A program made the translations under genes and the position numbers. From Streptomyces sp. NBC_01381 (GTDB lineage Bacteria > Actinomycetota > Actinomycetes > Streptomycetales > Streptomycetaceae), in contig NZ_JAPEPI010000002.1 in NCBI RefSeq assembly GCF_026340305.1, positions 1,922,001-1,986,000 on the forward strand: a DNA stretch of 64,000 nt, in the 5' to 3' direction. Positions 23,713-33,423 of the stretch are shown here, in pieces. Each line of letters begins with the position of its first letter. Within the stretch, counting starts at the first letter, position 1. The notes beneath the pieces were generated by a model. That model was not told the DNA's origin. It searched no databases and saw nothing but the letters and a program-made list of their open reading frames with translations.

Positions 23713-26700
23713 ATGTCGCATGAGCTCGAGGATGTCTGGCCGCTCTCGCCGCTGCAGGAGGGGCTGGTCTACCACGCCCTCCTCGACGGCGAGGGGCCCG
23801 ATGTCTACGCGATTCAGCTGATCCTGGACTTTGAGGGTGCCGTGGACGGCGTCGCGCTGCGCGCCGCGGGGCAGGCCCTGTTGGACCGGCACGCGAATCT
23901 GCGCGCCGCGTTCTGGATCGACGACCTCGACCAGCCGGTCCAGGTCGTCGCGCGCGACGTGGAGCTGCCGTGGGAGGAGGTCGACCTCACCCACCTGCCC
24001 GCCGCGCAGGCCGAAGCCGAGTCAAAGGCGTTCGCCGACGCCGAGCGGGCCTGCCGGTTCGACCTTGAAACCCCGCCCCTGCTGCGGTTCGCCCTGCTCA
24101 GGCACCGGCCCGACGAAGGCGGTGCCGACCGCGGCCGGCTGATCATCACTCAGCACCATGTTCTCGTCGACGGCTGGTCGTCGCCCCTGATGGTGCGCGA
24201 ACTGCTCGCCCTGTACGACGCCAAGGGCGACGACAGCGACCTTCCTCCCGTCACGCCCTACCGGGACTACCTGGTCTGGCTCTCCGAGCAGGATCGCGAC
24301 GCGGCACTCGCCTCCTGGACCACTGCGCTCTCCGGTGCGGAGCCCACCCATCTCGCAAATCCCGCCCCGGCCAAGCTCCTTGACGGCTCCTCAACTTCCT
24401 TGCCTGAGCGCTTTGTCACACAGCTCCCGCAGGAGACCACGGCCGCGCTGCTCGCCCAGGCGCGCCGCACCGGCGTCACGCTGAGCACGCTCATCCAGGC
24501 CGCCTGGGGCGTACTCGTCGGCCGGATGACCGGCCGGGACGACGTGCTGTTCGGCGCCGTCGTCTCCGGTCGCACGCCCGAGATCCCGGGCATCGAGAGC
24601 ATGATCGGCCTGTTCATCAACACGGTCCCGGTGCGGGTCCGCGTGGATGCCGCGGACACCTGGTCCGACCTCGCCGTACGCATCCAGGCCGAACAGGGCG
24701 CTCTGCTGCCCCACCAGCACCTGGGGCTCACCGAGATCCAGCGCGCAGCAGGCATCGGCGACGCGTTCGACACCGTTGTGGCCGTCGAGAACTTCCCCGC
24801 CGACCGTGACAAGTCCGCCGCCGCCCCGGCACCCGGCCTGAAGATCGCGGCGACCGAGGGCCGAGACGCCACCCACTACCCGCTGAGCCTGGCCATCGCC
24901 CCCGGCGATGTCCTCCGCCTCCGCCTGGACTACCGCACCGACCGCTTCGACCACGACACCGTCACCACCATCGCCGACCGCCTGCTTCGCCTTCTGTCGG
25001 CTGTGGCGGAGGGTGCTGATCAGCGGGTGGGTGCGACGAGTCTGTTGGCTTCTGCTGAGCGTGAGCGTGTGGTGGAGGTGTGGGGTCGTGGTCCGCTGAC
25101 GGAGGTGCCGAAGGGTGCGGCGGCGTCGGAGGTCTTCGAGTCGTGGGCGGCGAAGTCGCCGGATGCGGCGGCTGTGGTGTCTGCGAATGGGGAGACGGTC
25201 TATTCGTACGGCGAGCTGAATGCGCGGGCGAACCGTCTGGCACGGCTCCTGGTCGAACAGGGCGTGGGACCAGAGCAGTTGGTGGCTCTTGCGTTGCCGC
25301 GGTCTGCGGATCTGGTGGTCGCGGTGCTTGCGGTGTGGAAGGCGGGTGCGGCGTATCTGCCGATCGACACCGTCTATCCGGTGGAGCGGATCCGCTTCAT
25401 GCTGAGGGATGCCGGGCCGAGCGTGGTCCTTGTGGACTCCGCCTCGGTGGGGCTGCTGCCGGACGAGGGTTTCACCGCGGTCGCCTTGGACGATGCGGGG
25501 ATCGAGGCGCGGCTGGAACAGCTTGCGTCCGGTGACTTGCGGGACGCGGACCGTGTGGCGGCTCTGGTTCCGGAACATCCCGCGTACGTCATCTACACGT
25601 CCGGCTCGACCGGTGTGCCCAAGGGTGTGGTGGTGGCGCACGCGGGTCTGGTGAATCTGGTGGCGGCGTCGGGCCCGGAGCTGGGGCTGGGTCCGGGGAG
25701 CCGGGTGTTGCAGTTTGCGTCGCCGAGCTTTGATGCGGCGACGTGGGACTGGAGTCTGGCGTTGCTGTCGGGCGCTGCGCTCGTGGTGGCTGACGCTGAG
25801 GTGCTGGCTCCGGGGGATGCGCTGGCGCGTGTGCTGTGTGATGCGGGCGTGACGTATTGCATGGTGCCGCCGTCGGCGCTGGGTGTGCTCGATGTGGCGG
25901 ACGTTCCGGCATCGATGACGGTGGTTGTGGGTGGTGAGGCCTGCGGTCCGGATGTTGCCGGGCGCTGGTCGCAGGGTCGTCTGATGGTCAATGCGTATGG
26001 TCCGACGGAGTCGACGGTCTGCTCGACGATGAGTGGGCCCCTGTCGGGTGCGGTGGTGCCGCCGATCGGTCGGCCGTTGGGGAACGTACGCGCGTATGTG
26101 CTGGATGCGGGGCTCGCCCCCGTTCCGGCTGGTGTTCCCGGCGAGCTATACGTCGCTGGGGCGGGGCTTGCTCGCGGCTATTTGAACCGGCCGGGATTGA
26201 CCGCGGAGCGGTTCGTCCCCGATCCGTACGGTCCTGCCGGTACCCGCATGTACCGCACCGGTGACCTCGCCCGCTGGAACTCCGACGGCACCCTGCACTT
26301 CCTGGGTCGCGCTGACGACCAGGTCAAGCTGCGCGGCTTCCGCATCGAACTCGGGGAAATCGAGGCCGCGTTGACGGCCTGCCCCGGAGTGGCGAGCGCC
26401 GTCGCCGTCATCCGCGAAGACCGCCCCGGCGACCGCCGCCTCGTCGGCTACGTCGTACCCGGCACGGACGACGCCACCCCCGACGCGGCCCAGGTGAGGC
26501 AAGCCGTCGCCGACCGCCTGCCGGAGTACATGGTGCCGTCCGCCGTGGTGGCCGTGGACGCGTTGCCGTTGATGCCGAACGGGAAGCTGGACCGCAAGGC
26601 GCTGCCCGCTCCCGACTACACCGGCGGCAACGGACCCTTCCGCGCCCCGCGTGATGCACGCGAGGAGATCCTGGCCGGACTCTTCGCCGAGGTCCTCGGC

Positions 26701-29700
26701 ATCGAGCCCGGCGGCATCGGCGTGGACGACAACTTCTTTACTCTGGGCGGGCATTCGCTGCTCGCGATGCGGCTGATCGGCCGAATACGGGCGGTGCTGG
26801 GAACGGACCTGGCGATACGGGACCTGTTCACCGCACCCACCATCGCAACCCTGGCACGAACCCTCGACACCGGCACAGACGCCACCAGCCGCCCCGCGCT
26901 GCTCCCGGCCACCACCCGCCCGCAGCCGATGCCGCTGTCCTTCGCCCAGCGCCGCCTCTGGTTCCTCTACCGCCTCGAAGGCCCCAGCGCTACGTACAAC
27001 GTCCCCGTCGTACTCCGCCTCACCGGCCCTCTGAACGCGGACGCCTTGCAGGCCGCGCTAAGTGATGTCGTCGAACGCCACGAAGCCCTGCGCACCGTCT
27101 TCCCCGACGCTGACGGCCAGCCGCACCAGCACATCCTGCCCGCGGCCGAGGCGGCGGCCCGGTCCGACCTCACCGTCGAGACGATCGGCGAGGCCGACCT
27201 CACCACCGCCATCGACCAAGCCGTACGCCACAGCTTCGACCTCGCCACCGAACTGCCCCTGCGGGCCCGCTTGTTCAGCCTGGGCAAGGACGAGCACGTA
27301 CTCGTCCTCACCATCCACCACATCGCCGGCGACGGCTGGTCCATGGGCCCCCTGGCCCGCGACCTCAGCACCGCCTACGCCGCCCGCCGTGACGGCAACA
27401 CCCCGGCCTGGACCCCCCTCCCGGTCCAGTACGCCGACTACACCCTCTGGCAGCATCAACTCCTCGGCGACGACGCCGACCCCGACAGCCTTCTCTCCGC
27501 GCAACTCGGCTACTGGAAGCAGGCCCTGGCCGACCTCCCCGACCGCATCGACCTGCCCGCCGACCTCCCGGGAGCGGCCGCGGGCGAGCGGCGCGGTGAA
27601 GTGGCCCCGCTGCCCTTGGCGGCGGACCTGCACGCCGAGCTTGTCGAGGTGGCGCGGGGGCACCGCAGCACCGTGTTCATGGTGCTGCAGGCAGCCCTCG
27701 GCGTGCTCCTGCACCGGCTCGGCGCGGGCACCGACATCCCCATCGGTACGCCGACGGCCGGCCGGGCGCAGCAGGAGCTGGACACGCTCGTCGGCAACTT
27801 CGTCAACACCCTGGTCCTGCGCACCGACCTGTCCGGCGACCCCACCTTCGCCGAGCTCCTCGACCGCGTACGCGAGACCGACCTCAACGCCTACGCCCAC
27901 CAGGACGTGCCGTTCGAGAGTCTGGTGGAGGTCCTCAACCCGGCCCGTTCCGCGGACCATCAGCCGCTCTACCAGGTCATGCTCACGCTGCAGAACCATG
28001 AGGCGCGGCAGCTGGAGATCCCCGGTCTCGACGTGTCGACCTCGTCGTGGAACACACAGGTATCGCGCCGGGATCTGACCCTGACCCTGCGGGAGCGGTA
28101 CGGCCCCGACGGCGAGCCGCTGGGGATCGACGGGGTCATCCAGTTCGACGCGACCCGGTTCTCGCGGGAGCGGATCGAGGCCATCGGGCGCTGGTACCGC
28201 CAGGCGCTGACGAGTCTTCTCGACGACCCCGAGCAGCTCGTCGGGGCAGTGGATCTGCTGTCGGCCGCCGAGCAGGAAGAGCTGCTCCGGACGTGGAACG
28301 ACACCGTCGTGCCCGCCACGCCCGGCACGCTCCCCGAGCTGTTCCAGGCACAGGCCCACGCGACGCCCGACGCGACCGCGCTGACCGTCGACGGCTCCCA
28401 CACCTCGTACGCGGAACTCAACACCCGGGCCAACCAGTTGGCCCGACTGCTGATCGAGCGCGGCGTCGGCCCGGAGCACATCGTCGCCCTCGCGCTGCCC
28501 CGGTCCGCCGAGGTGATCACCGCGGTTCTGGGCGTCCTGAAGACCGGTGCCGCCTATCTGCCGATCGACACCGGGTATCCGGTGGAGCGGATCCGGTTCA
28601 TGGTCGAGGACGCGCGCCCCACCCTCGTCCTCACCGATACCGATACCGATACCGATACCGACACCACCACCGCCACCGCCACGGCCACCGACGGCCTCTG
28701 GGCCGAGGGCACCCCAGTTGTCTTCCTCGACGACCCGGCCGTCGGGCAGCTCCTGGACCGGCAGCCCACCGCCGATCCGGGCGACACCGACCGCGTCTCG
28801 CCGCTGGACCCCGCCCACCCCGCGTACGTCATCTACACCTCGGGCTCCACCGGCACCCCCAAGGGCGTCGCCGTCCCGCACTCGGCGGTGACCGACTACC
28901 TCCGCGACACCAGCCGCCGCTACCCAGGGGCTCAAGGCGTCGCGCTCCTGCACACCTCCCTCTCCTTCGACCTCTCGATCACCGCGCTCTTCACCCCGCT
29001 CGTCTCCGGCGGCCGCGTGGTCCTCGCCGAGCTGCGGGACGACCTGGAGGGGAACGCGGAGGTGCGGTCGCTCGGCTGTGACTTCCTCAAGGCCACGCCC
29101 AGCCACCTCGCGCTCCTCGAAGGCCTTCCCGAGGAGATCTCGCCGCGCCGGGAGCTGCTGCTCGGCGGTGAGGCGCTGCTCGGCGATGCACTGCGGAAGT
29201 GGCGCTCCGCGCACCCGGACGTGACCGTCCTGAATGTGTACGGCCCGACCGAAGCCACCGTGAACTGCACGGAGTTCAGGATCGAGCCGGGCGACGAAGT
29301 GCCCGACGGGCCGGTCCCGATCGGCCGTCCGATGGCCAATACGCGGGTGTACGTCCTGGACGCGGGGCTGCGTCCGGTGCCGCCCGGGGTTCCCGGCGAG
29401 CTGTATGTGGCGGGTGCGGGCCTGGCGCGCGGGTATCTGCGGCGGCCCGGTCTGACCGGCCAGCGGTTCGTCGCCGATCCGCACGGGCCCGCCGGGTCCC
29501 GCATGTACCGCACCGGCGACCTGGCGCGGTGGAACGCCGACGGCACGCTTGTCTTCCTCGGCCGGGCCGACGACCAGGTCAAGCTGCGCGGCTTCCGCAT
29601 CGAGCTCGGCGAGATCGAGGCCGCGCTCACCGGCTGCGCGCAGGTGGCGCGGGCCGCGGTGGTGGTGCGCGAGGACCAGCCGGGGGACCGGCGTCTTGTC

Positions 29701-32700
29701 GGCTACGTCGTCGCGGAGACCGGCGGCGCCGTCGACCCGGCCGAGGTGCGGGAGCTGCTCGCCGCGCGGCTGCCCGAGTACATGGTGCCGTCCGCGGTCG
29801 TCGTCCTGGACGGCCTGCCGCTGACCGCGCACGGAAAGCTGGACCGCAAGGCGCTGCCGGCGCCGGACTACGCTGCCGACACCGACGGCGGTGCCGACGG
29901 CCGGGGCGAGAAGCCGCGGCGCGACCCCCGTGAGGAGATCCTGGCCGGGCTCTTCGCCGACGTGCTCGGCATCGAGCCCGACCGGGTCGGCGCGGACGAC
30001 GACTTCTTCGACCTCGGCGGCCACTCCCTGCTCGCCGCCCGCGTCATCGGCCGCATCCGCAGCGCCCTGGGCGTGCAGCTCGGCATCAAGGCGTTCTTCG
30101 AGTCGCCCACGGTGGCCGGCCTCGCGCGGCTGTTCGGCGGCGGCACGACGGTACGGCCGCCGGTCCTGCCCGCGGTCCGCCCGGAGCGGATGCCGCTGTC
30201 CTTCGCGCAGCGCCGCCTGTGGTTCCTCTACCGCCTGGAGGGCCCCAGCGCGACGTACAACGGCGCCGCCGCACTGCGCATCTCCGGTGCGCTGGACGCG
30301 GATGCCCTGCAAGCTGCCCTCGCCGATGTCGTGGAGCGGCACGAGGCGCTGCGCACGGTCTTCCCCGACGTGGACGGCCAGCCGTACCAGCAGGTCGTCG
30401 CGGCGGCCGAGGCCCGGCCGACGCTGAGCGTCGAGCCGGTCGGCGACGAGGCCGACCTGGCCGCCGCCGTGCACCGTGCGATACGCCATCCCTTCGACCT
30501 GGCGACCGAACTTCCGCTGCGGGCCTGCCTGTTCACCTTGGGCAAGGACGAGCACGTACTCGTGCTGACGATTCATCACATCGCGGGTGACGGCTGGTCC
30601 ATGGGCCCGCTGGCCCGTGACCTGAGCGCCGCCTATGCCGCCCGCCGCGACGGCAAATCCCCGGCCTGGACCCCTCTCCCGGTCCAGTACGCCGACTACA
30701 CGCTGTGGCAGCGCCAACTCCTGGGCGACGAAAGCGATACGGAGAGTCTGCTCGCCGCGCAAGTCGGCTACTGGCGTGAGGCGCTCGCGGGCCTCCCGGA
30801 GCGCCTCGAACTGCCCACCGACCACCCCTACCCCGAGCAGGCCGGTTACGAGGGCGGCACGGTTCCGGTCCGGGTGGACGCCGAGCTGCACAGCGCGCTG
30901 ATCGCCCTCGCGCGGTCGCGTCAGACGACCGTGTTCATGGTGCTGCAGGCCGCACTCGGCGTGCTCCTGCACCGTCTCGGGGCGGGCACCGACATCCCGA
31001 TCGGGACGCCGGTCGCCGGGCGTGGCGAGGAGGAACTCGACGATCTGGTCGGCTTCTTCGTCAACACCCTGGTCCTGCGCACCGATCTGTCCGGCGACCC
31101 GACCTTCGCCGAACTCCTGGACCGGGTCCGTGAGACCGACCTCAACGCCTACTCCCACCAGGACATCCCCTTCGAGAGCCTGGTCGAGACGCTCAACCCG
31201 GCGCGGTCGCTCGCCCACCACCCGCTCTTCCAGGTCATGCTGGCGTTCAACAGCAACCCGCGCGGCGAGCTGACGTTCGCCGGGGCGAAGGCCGTCCCCC
31301 AGGAAGTCCGCACCGGTGCCGCGCGGATGGACCTGACGCTGAACGTGGCCGAGCGGCACGCCGATGACGGGACCCCGGACGGCATCGCCGGCTCGGTCGC
31401 CTACCGCACCGACCTCTTCGAACCCGGCACGGTGACGGCCCTGGTGGAGCGGCTGCTGCGGGTGCTGCACGCCGTCGCGGACGACCCGGGCCTGCGCGTC
31501 ACCTCGGTCGATGTCCTGTCCGACGGCGAGCGCCACCGGCTCCTGGAGGAGTGGAACGACACCGCGACGCCCGTGCCTTCCGGCACCGTCCCGGAGCTGT
31601 TCCGGGCCCAGGCGCTGGCCACGCCCGACGCGACCGCGCTGATCGCCGACGGCGCCCCCACCTCGTACGCCGAACTCGACGCCCGCGCCGAGCAGTTGGC
31701 CCGGCTCCTGATCGAGCAGGGCGCGGGCCCCGAGCGGACCGTGGCGCTCGCGCTGCCCCGCTCGCCGGAGCTTGTCGTCGCGCTCCTCGCCGTGCTCAAG
31801 GCAGGCGCCGCGTATCTGCCGATCGACACCGGATATCCCGTCGACCGCATCCGCTTCATGGTGCGGGACGCGCGCCCAGCCCTGGTCCTTACGCACTCCG
31901 GCACCGGCGGGCTGTGGGACGAGGGAACCGTGACGGTCCGCCTCGACGACCCCGCCGTGCGGGAGCGCCTCGCCGGGCTCGACGCGACAGGGCCGCTCAG
32001 CGCTCCTGACCCGGACCATCCGGCGTACGTCATCTACACCTCCGGCTCGACCGGGGTGCCCAAGGGCGTCGCCGTCCCGCACTCCGGGGTCGTCAACCGG
32101 CTGCGGTGGATGCAGTCCGAGTACGGGCTCGGGGCCGACGACCGGGTCCTGCAGAAGACGCCGGCCGGCTTCGACGTCTCCGTATGGGAGTTCTTCTGGC
32201 CGCTGCTGCACGGCGCGACCCTCGTCCTCGCCAAGCCCGAAGGACACCGGGACGCCCGCTACCTGGCGGAGCTCGTGGCGGCCGAGGGCGTCACCACGGC
32301 CCACTTCGTGCCGTCGATGCTCGACGCGTTCCTGAACGAACCGGCGGCGCGCGGCTGCACGTCCCTGCGGCAGGTCTTCTGCAGTGGTGAGGCGCTGCCC
32401 GCCCACCTGGTGACGCGCTTCCGCTCCCTGCTGCCCGCCCGGCTGCACAACCTGTACGGGCCGACGGAGGCGACCGTCGACGTCACCTTCCACCCGTGCG
32501 ACGCGGACGGCGACGTACACGACGTCCCGCCGATCGGCCGACCGATCGCGAACACCCGTGTGTACGTCCTTGACGCCGCGCTGGCTCCGGTGGCGCCGGG
32601 CGTGGCCGGTGAGCTGTACCTCGCGGGGGCCGGGCTCGCGCGGGGATACGTGAACCGGCCGGGGCTCACGGCGGAGCGGTTCGTCGCGGATCCGCACGGT

Positions 32701-33372
32701 GTGCCCGGCAGCCGGATGTACCGCACGGGCGACCTGGCGTGCTGGAACGCCGACGGCACCCTCAGGTATCTGGGACGCACCGACGACCAGGTCAAGCTGC
32801 GCGGCTTCCGCATCGAACTGGGCGAGGTGCAGGCCGCGTTGGCGGACTGCGCGGGCGTGGCGAGCGCGGCCGTGGTGATCCGGGAAGACCGGCCCGGCGA
32901 CCAGCGGATCGTCGGGTACGCGGTCCCGCGGGACGGCGCGGTCCTCGACCAGCGGGAGCTGCGCGGGGAGTTGGGGCTGCGGCTGCCCGAGCACATGGTG
33001 CCGGCGGCCGTCGTGACGCTGGCGGAACTTCCGCTCACGCCCAACGGGAAGCTGGACCGCAAGGCGCTGCCCGCACCCGACCACACCGGCGCCGCGGCTC
33101 CCGCACGGGCTCCACGGGACGACCGCGAGAAGGCACTCGCCGGGCTCTTCGCCGAGGTCCTCGGCCTGGAGACGGTCGGCATCGACGACAACTTCTTCGA
33201 TCTCGGCGGTCATTCACTGCTCGCGACGCGACTGATCGGACGCATCCGCACCGTCATCGGCGCGGAGGTCGACCTGCGGACGGTCTTCACCAGGCCGACG
33301 GTGGCGGAGCTCGCCGAGAACCTGAAGAGCCCCGCGAGGGCCAGGCCGAAGCTGCGGCCACGGTCGCGCTAG
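23713..33372 (+). CDS. NRPS2: C-A-T-C-A-T-C-A-T, modules 3 to 5
   Basis: A 3,219-residue synthetase of three modules. The first C domain opens with VWPLSPLQEGL and has HHVLVDGWS near residue 147, the type that follows an epimerase, so it accepts the D-residue from NRPS1. C2 and C3 have HHIAGDGWS near 1203 and 2288. Carrier serines (GGHSLL) are near 1013, 2103 and 3166. Specificity residues read by eye are DAWMVGAVCK (A1, aromatic-like, uncertain), DLTKLGVVNK (A2, Asp/Asn-like) and DVWHFSLVDK (A3, serine, strong). There is no epimerase or thioesterase. I chose ATG 23713, with GGGGAG 9 bases upstream, because the domain begins right there. It is the first gene of the rightward operon. Confidence 0.93.
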   Translation: MSHELEDVWPLSPLQEGLVYHALLDGEGPDVYAIQLILDFEGAVDGVALRAAGQALLDRHANLRAAFWIDDLDQPVQVVARDVELPWEEVDLTHLPAAQAEAESKAFADAERACRFDLETPPLLRFALLRHRPDEGGADRGRLIITQHHVLVDGWSSPLMVRELLALYDAKGDDSDLPPVTPYRDYLVWLSEQDRDAALASWTTALSGAEPTHLANPAPAKLLDGSSTSLPERFVTQLPQETTAALLAQARRTGVTLSTLIQAAWGVLVGRMTGRDDVLFGAVVSGRTPEIPGIESMIGLFINTVPVRVRVDAADTWSDLAVRIQAEQGALLPHQHLGLTEIQRAAGIGDAFDTVVAVENFPADRDKSAAAPAPGLKIAATEGRDATHYPLSLAIAPGDVLRLRLDYRTDRFDHDTVTTIADRLLRLLSAVAEGADQRVGATSLLASAERERVVEVWGRGPLTEVPKGAAASEVFESWAAKSPDAAAVVSANGETVYSYGELNARANRLARLLVEQGVGPEQLVALALPRSADLVVAVLAVWKAGAAYLPIDTVYPVERIRFMLRDAGPSVVLVDSASVGLLPDEGFTAVALDDAGIEARLEQLASGDLRDADRVAALVPEHPAYVIYTSGSTGVPKGVVVAHAGLVNLVAASGPELGLGPGSRVLQFASPSFDAATWDWSLALLSGAALVVADAEVLAPGDALARVLCDAGVTYCMVPPSALGVLDVADVPASMTVVVGGEACGPDVAGRWSQGRLMVNAYGPTESTVCSTMSGPLSGAVVPPIGRPLGNVRAYVLDAGLAPVPAGVPGELYVAGAGLARGYLNRPGLTAERFVPDPYGPAGTRMYRTGDLARWNSDGTLHFLGRADDQVKLRGFRIELGEIEAALTACPGVASAVAVIREDRPGDRRLVGYVVPGTDDATPDAAQVRQAVADRLPEYMVPSAVVAVDALPLMPNGKLDRKALPAPDYTGGNGPFRAPRDAREEILAGLFAEVLGIEPGGIGVDDNFFTLGGHSLLAMRLIGRIRAVLGTDLAIRDLFTAPTIATLARTLDTGTDATSRPALLPATTRPQPMPLSFAQRRLWFLYRLEGPSATYNVPVVLRLTGPLNADALQAALSDVVERHEALRTVFPDADGQPHQHILPAAEAAARSDLTVETIGEADLTTAIDQAVRHSFDLATELPLRARLFSLGKDEHVLVLTIHHIAGDGWSMGPLARDLSTAYAARRDGNTPAWTPLPVQYADYTLWQHQLLGDDADPDSLLSAQLGYWKQALADLPDRIDLPADLPGAAAGERRGEVAPLPLAADLHAELVEVARGHRSTVFMVLQAALGVLLHRLGAGTDIPIGTPTAGRAQQELDTLVGNFVNTLVLRTDLSGDPTFAELLDRVRETDLNAYAHQDVPFESLVEVLNPARSADHQPLYQVMLTLQNHEARQLEIPGLDVSTSSWNTQVSRRDLTLTLRERYGPDGEPLGIDGVIQFDATRFSRERIEAIGRWYRQALTSLLDDPEQLVGAVDLLSAAEQEELLRTWNDTVVPATPGTLPELFQAQAHATPDATALTVDGSHTSYAELNTRANQLARLLIERGVGPEHIVALALPRSAEVITAVLGVLKTGAAYLPIDTGYPVERIRFMVEDARPTLVLTDTDTDTDTDTTTATATATDGLWAEGTPVVFLDDPAVGQLLDRQPTADPGDTDRVSPLDPAHPAYVIYTSGSTGTPKGVAVPHSAVTDYLRDTSRRYPGAQGVALLHTSLSFDLSITALFTPLVSGGRVVLAELRDDLEGNAEVRSLGCDFLKATPSHLALLEGLPEEISPRRELLLGGEALLGDALRKWRSAHPDVTVLNVYGPTEATVNCTEFRIEPGDEVPDGPVPIGRPMANTRVYVLDAGLRPVPPGVPGELYVAGAGLARGYLRRPGLTGQRFVADPHGPAGSRMYRTGDLARWNADGTLVFLGRADDQVKLRGFRIELGEIEAALTGCAQVARAAVVVREDQPGDRRLVGYVVAETGGAVDPAEVRELLAARLPEYMVPSAVVVLDGLPLTAHGKLDRKALPAPDYAADTDGGADGRGEKPRRDPREEILAGLFADVLGIEPDRVGADDDFFDLGGHSLLAARVIGRIRSALGVQLGIKAFFESPTVAGLARLFGGGTTVRPPVLPAVRPERMPLSFAQRRLWFLYRLEGPSATYNGAAALRISGALDADALQAALADVVERHEALRTVFPDVDGQPYQQVVAAAEARPTLSVEPVGDEADLAAAVHRAIRHPFDLATELPLRACLFTLGKDEHVLVLTIHHIAGDGWSMGPLARDLSAAYAARRDGKSPAWTPLPVQYADYTLWQRQLLGDESDTESLLAAQVGYWREALAGLPERLELPTDHPYPEQAGYEGGTVPVRVDAELHSALIALARSRQTTVFMVLQAALGVLLHRLGAGTDIPIGTPVAGRGEEELDDLVGFFVNTLVLRTDLSGDPTFAELLDRVRETDLNAYSHQDIPFESLVETLNPARSLAHHPLFQVMLAFNSNPRGELTFAGAKAVPQEVRTGAARMDLTLNVAERHADDGTPDGIAGSVAYRTDLFEPGTVTALVERLLRVLHAVADDPGLRVTSVDVLSDGERHRLLEEWNDTATPVPSGTVPELFRAQALATPDATALIADGAPTSYAELDARAEQLARLLIEQGAGPERTVALALPRSPELVVALLAVLKAGAAYLPIDTGYPVDRIRFMVRDARPALVLTHSGTGGLWDEGTVTVRLDDPAVRERLAGLDATGPLSAPDPDHPAYVIYTSGSTGVPKGVAVPHSGVVNRLRWMQSEYGLGADDRVLQKTPAGFDVSVWEFFWPLLHGATLVLAKPEGHRDARYLAELVAAEGVTTAHFVPSMLDAFLNEPAARGCTSLRQVFCSGEALPAHLVTRFRSLLPARLHNLYGPTEATVDVTFHPCDADGDVHDVPPIGRPIANTRVYVLDAALAPVAPGVAGELYLAGAGLARGYVNRPGLTAERFVADPHGVPGSRMYRTGDLACWNADGTLRYLGRTDDQVKLRGFRIELGEVQAALADCAGVASAAVVIREDRPGDQRIVGYAVPRDGAVLDQRELRGELGLRLPEHMVPAAVVTLAELPLTPNGKLDRKALPAPDHTGAAAPARAPRDDREKALAGLFAEVLGLETVGIDDNFFDLGGHSLLATRLIGRIRTVIGAEVDLRTVFTRPTVAELAENLKSPARARPKLRPRSR
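28636..28665 (+). repeat. GATACC hexanucleotide repeat in NRPS2
   Basis: Four exact GATACC units and one GACACC unit encode an Asp-Thr run followed by Thr-Ala repeats in A2 of NRPS2. The run is in a surface loop between motifs A2 and A3, where length changes in steps of two residues would be tolerated. Confidence 0.85.
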
Positions 33373-33423
33373 CCGGCCCGTACGGACGAAACGCCGAAAG
33401 GCACCTGGAACAGAGAGCAGAAG

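Noticed and set aside
28636..28720. Short tandem repeats that might look like a CRISPR
   Set aside because: The units are 6 bp, in frame and without spacers; they are microsatellites in coding DNA.
27058..33213. A 2,051-codon open frame on the minus strand inside NRPS2 (and similar ones antisense to NRPS3)
   Set aside because: High-GC genes leave long antisense frames. The translation has no domains and the plus strand encodes a clear NRPS.
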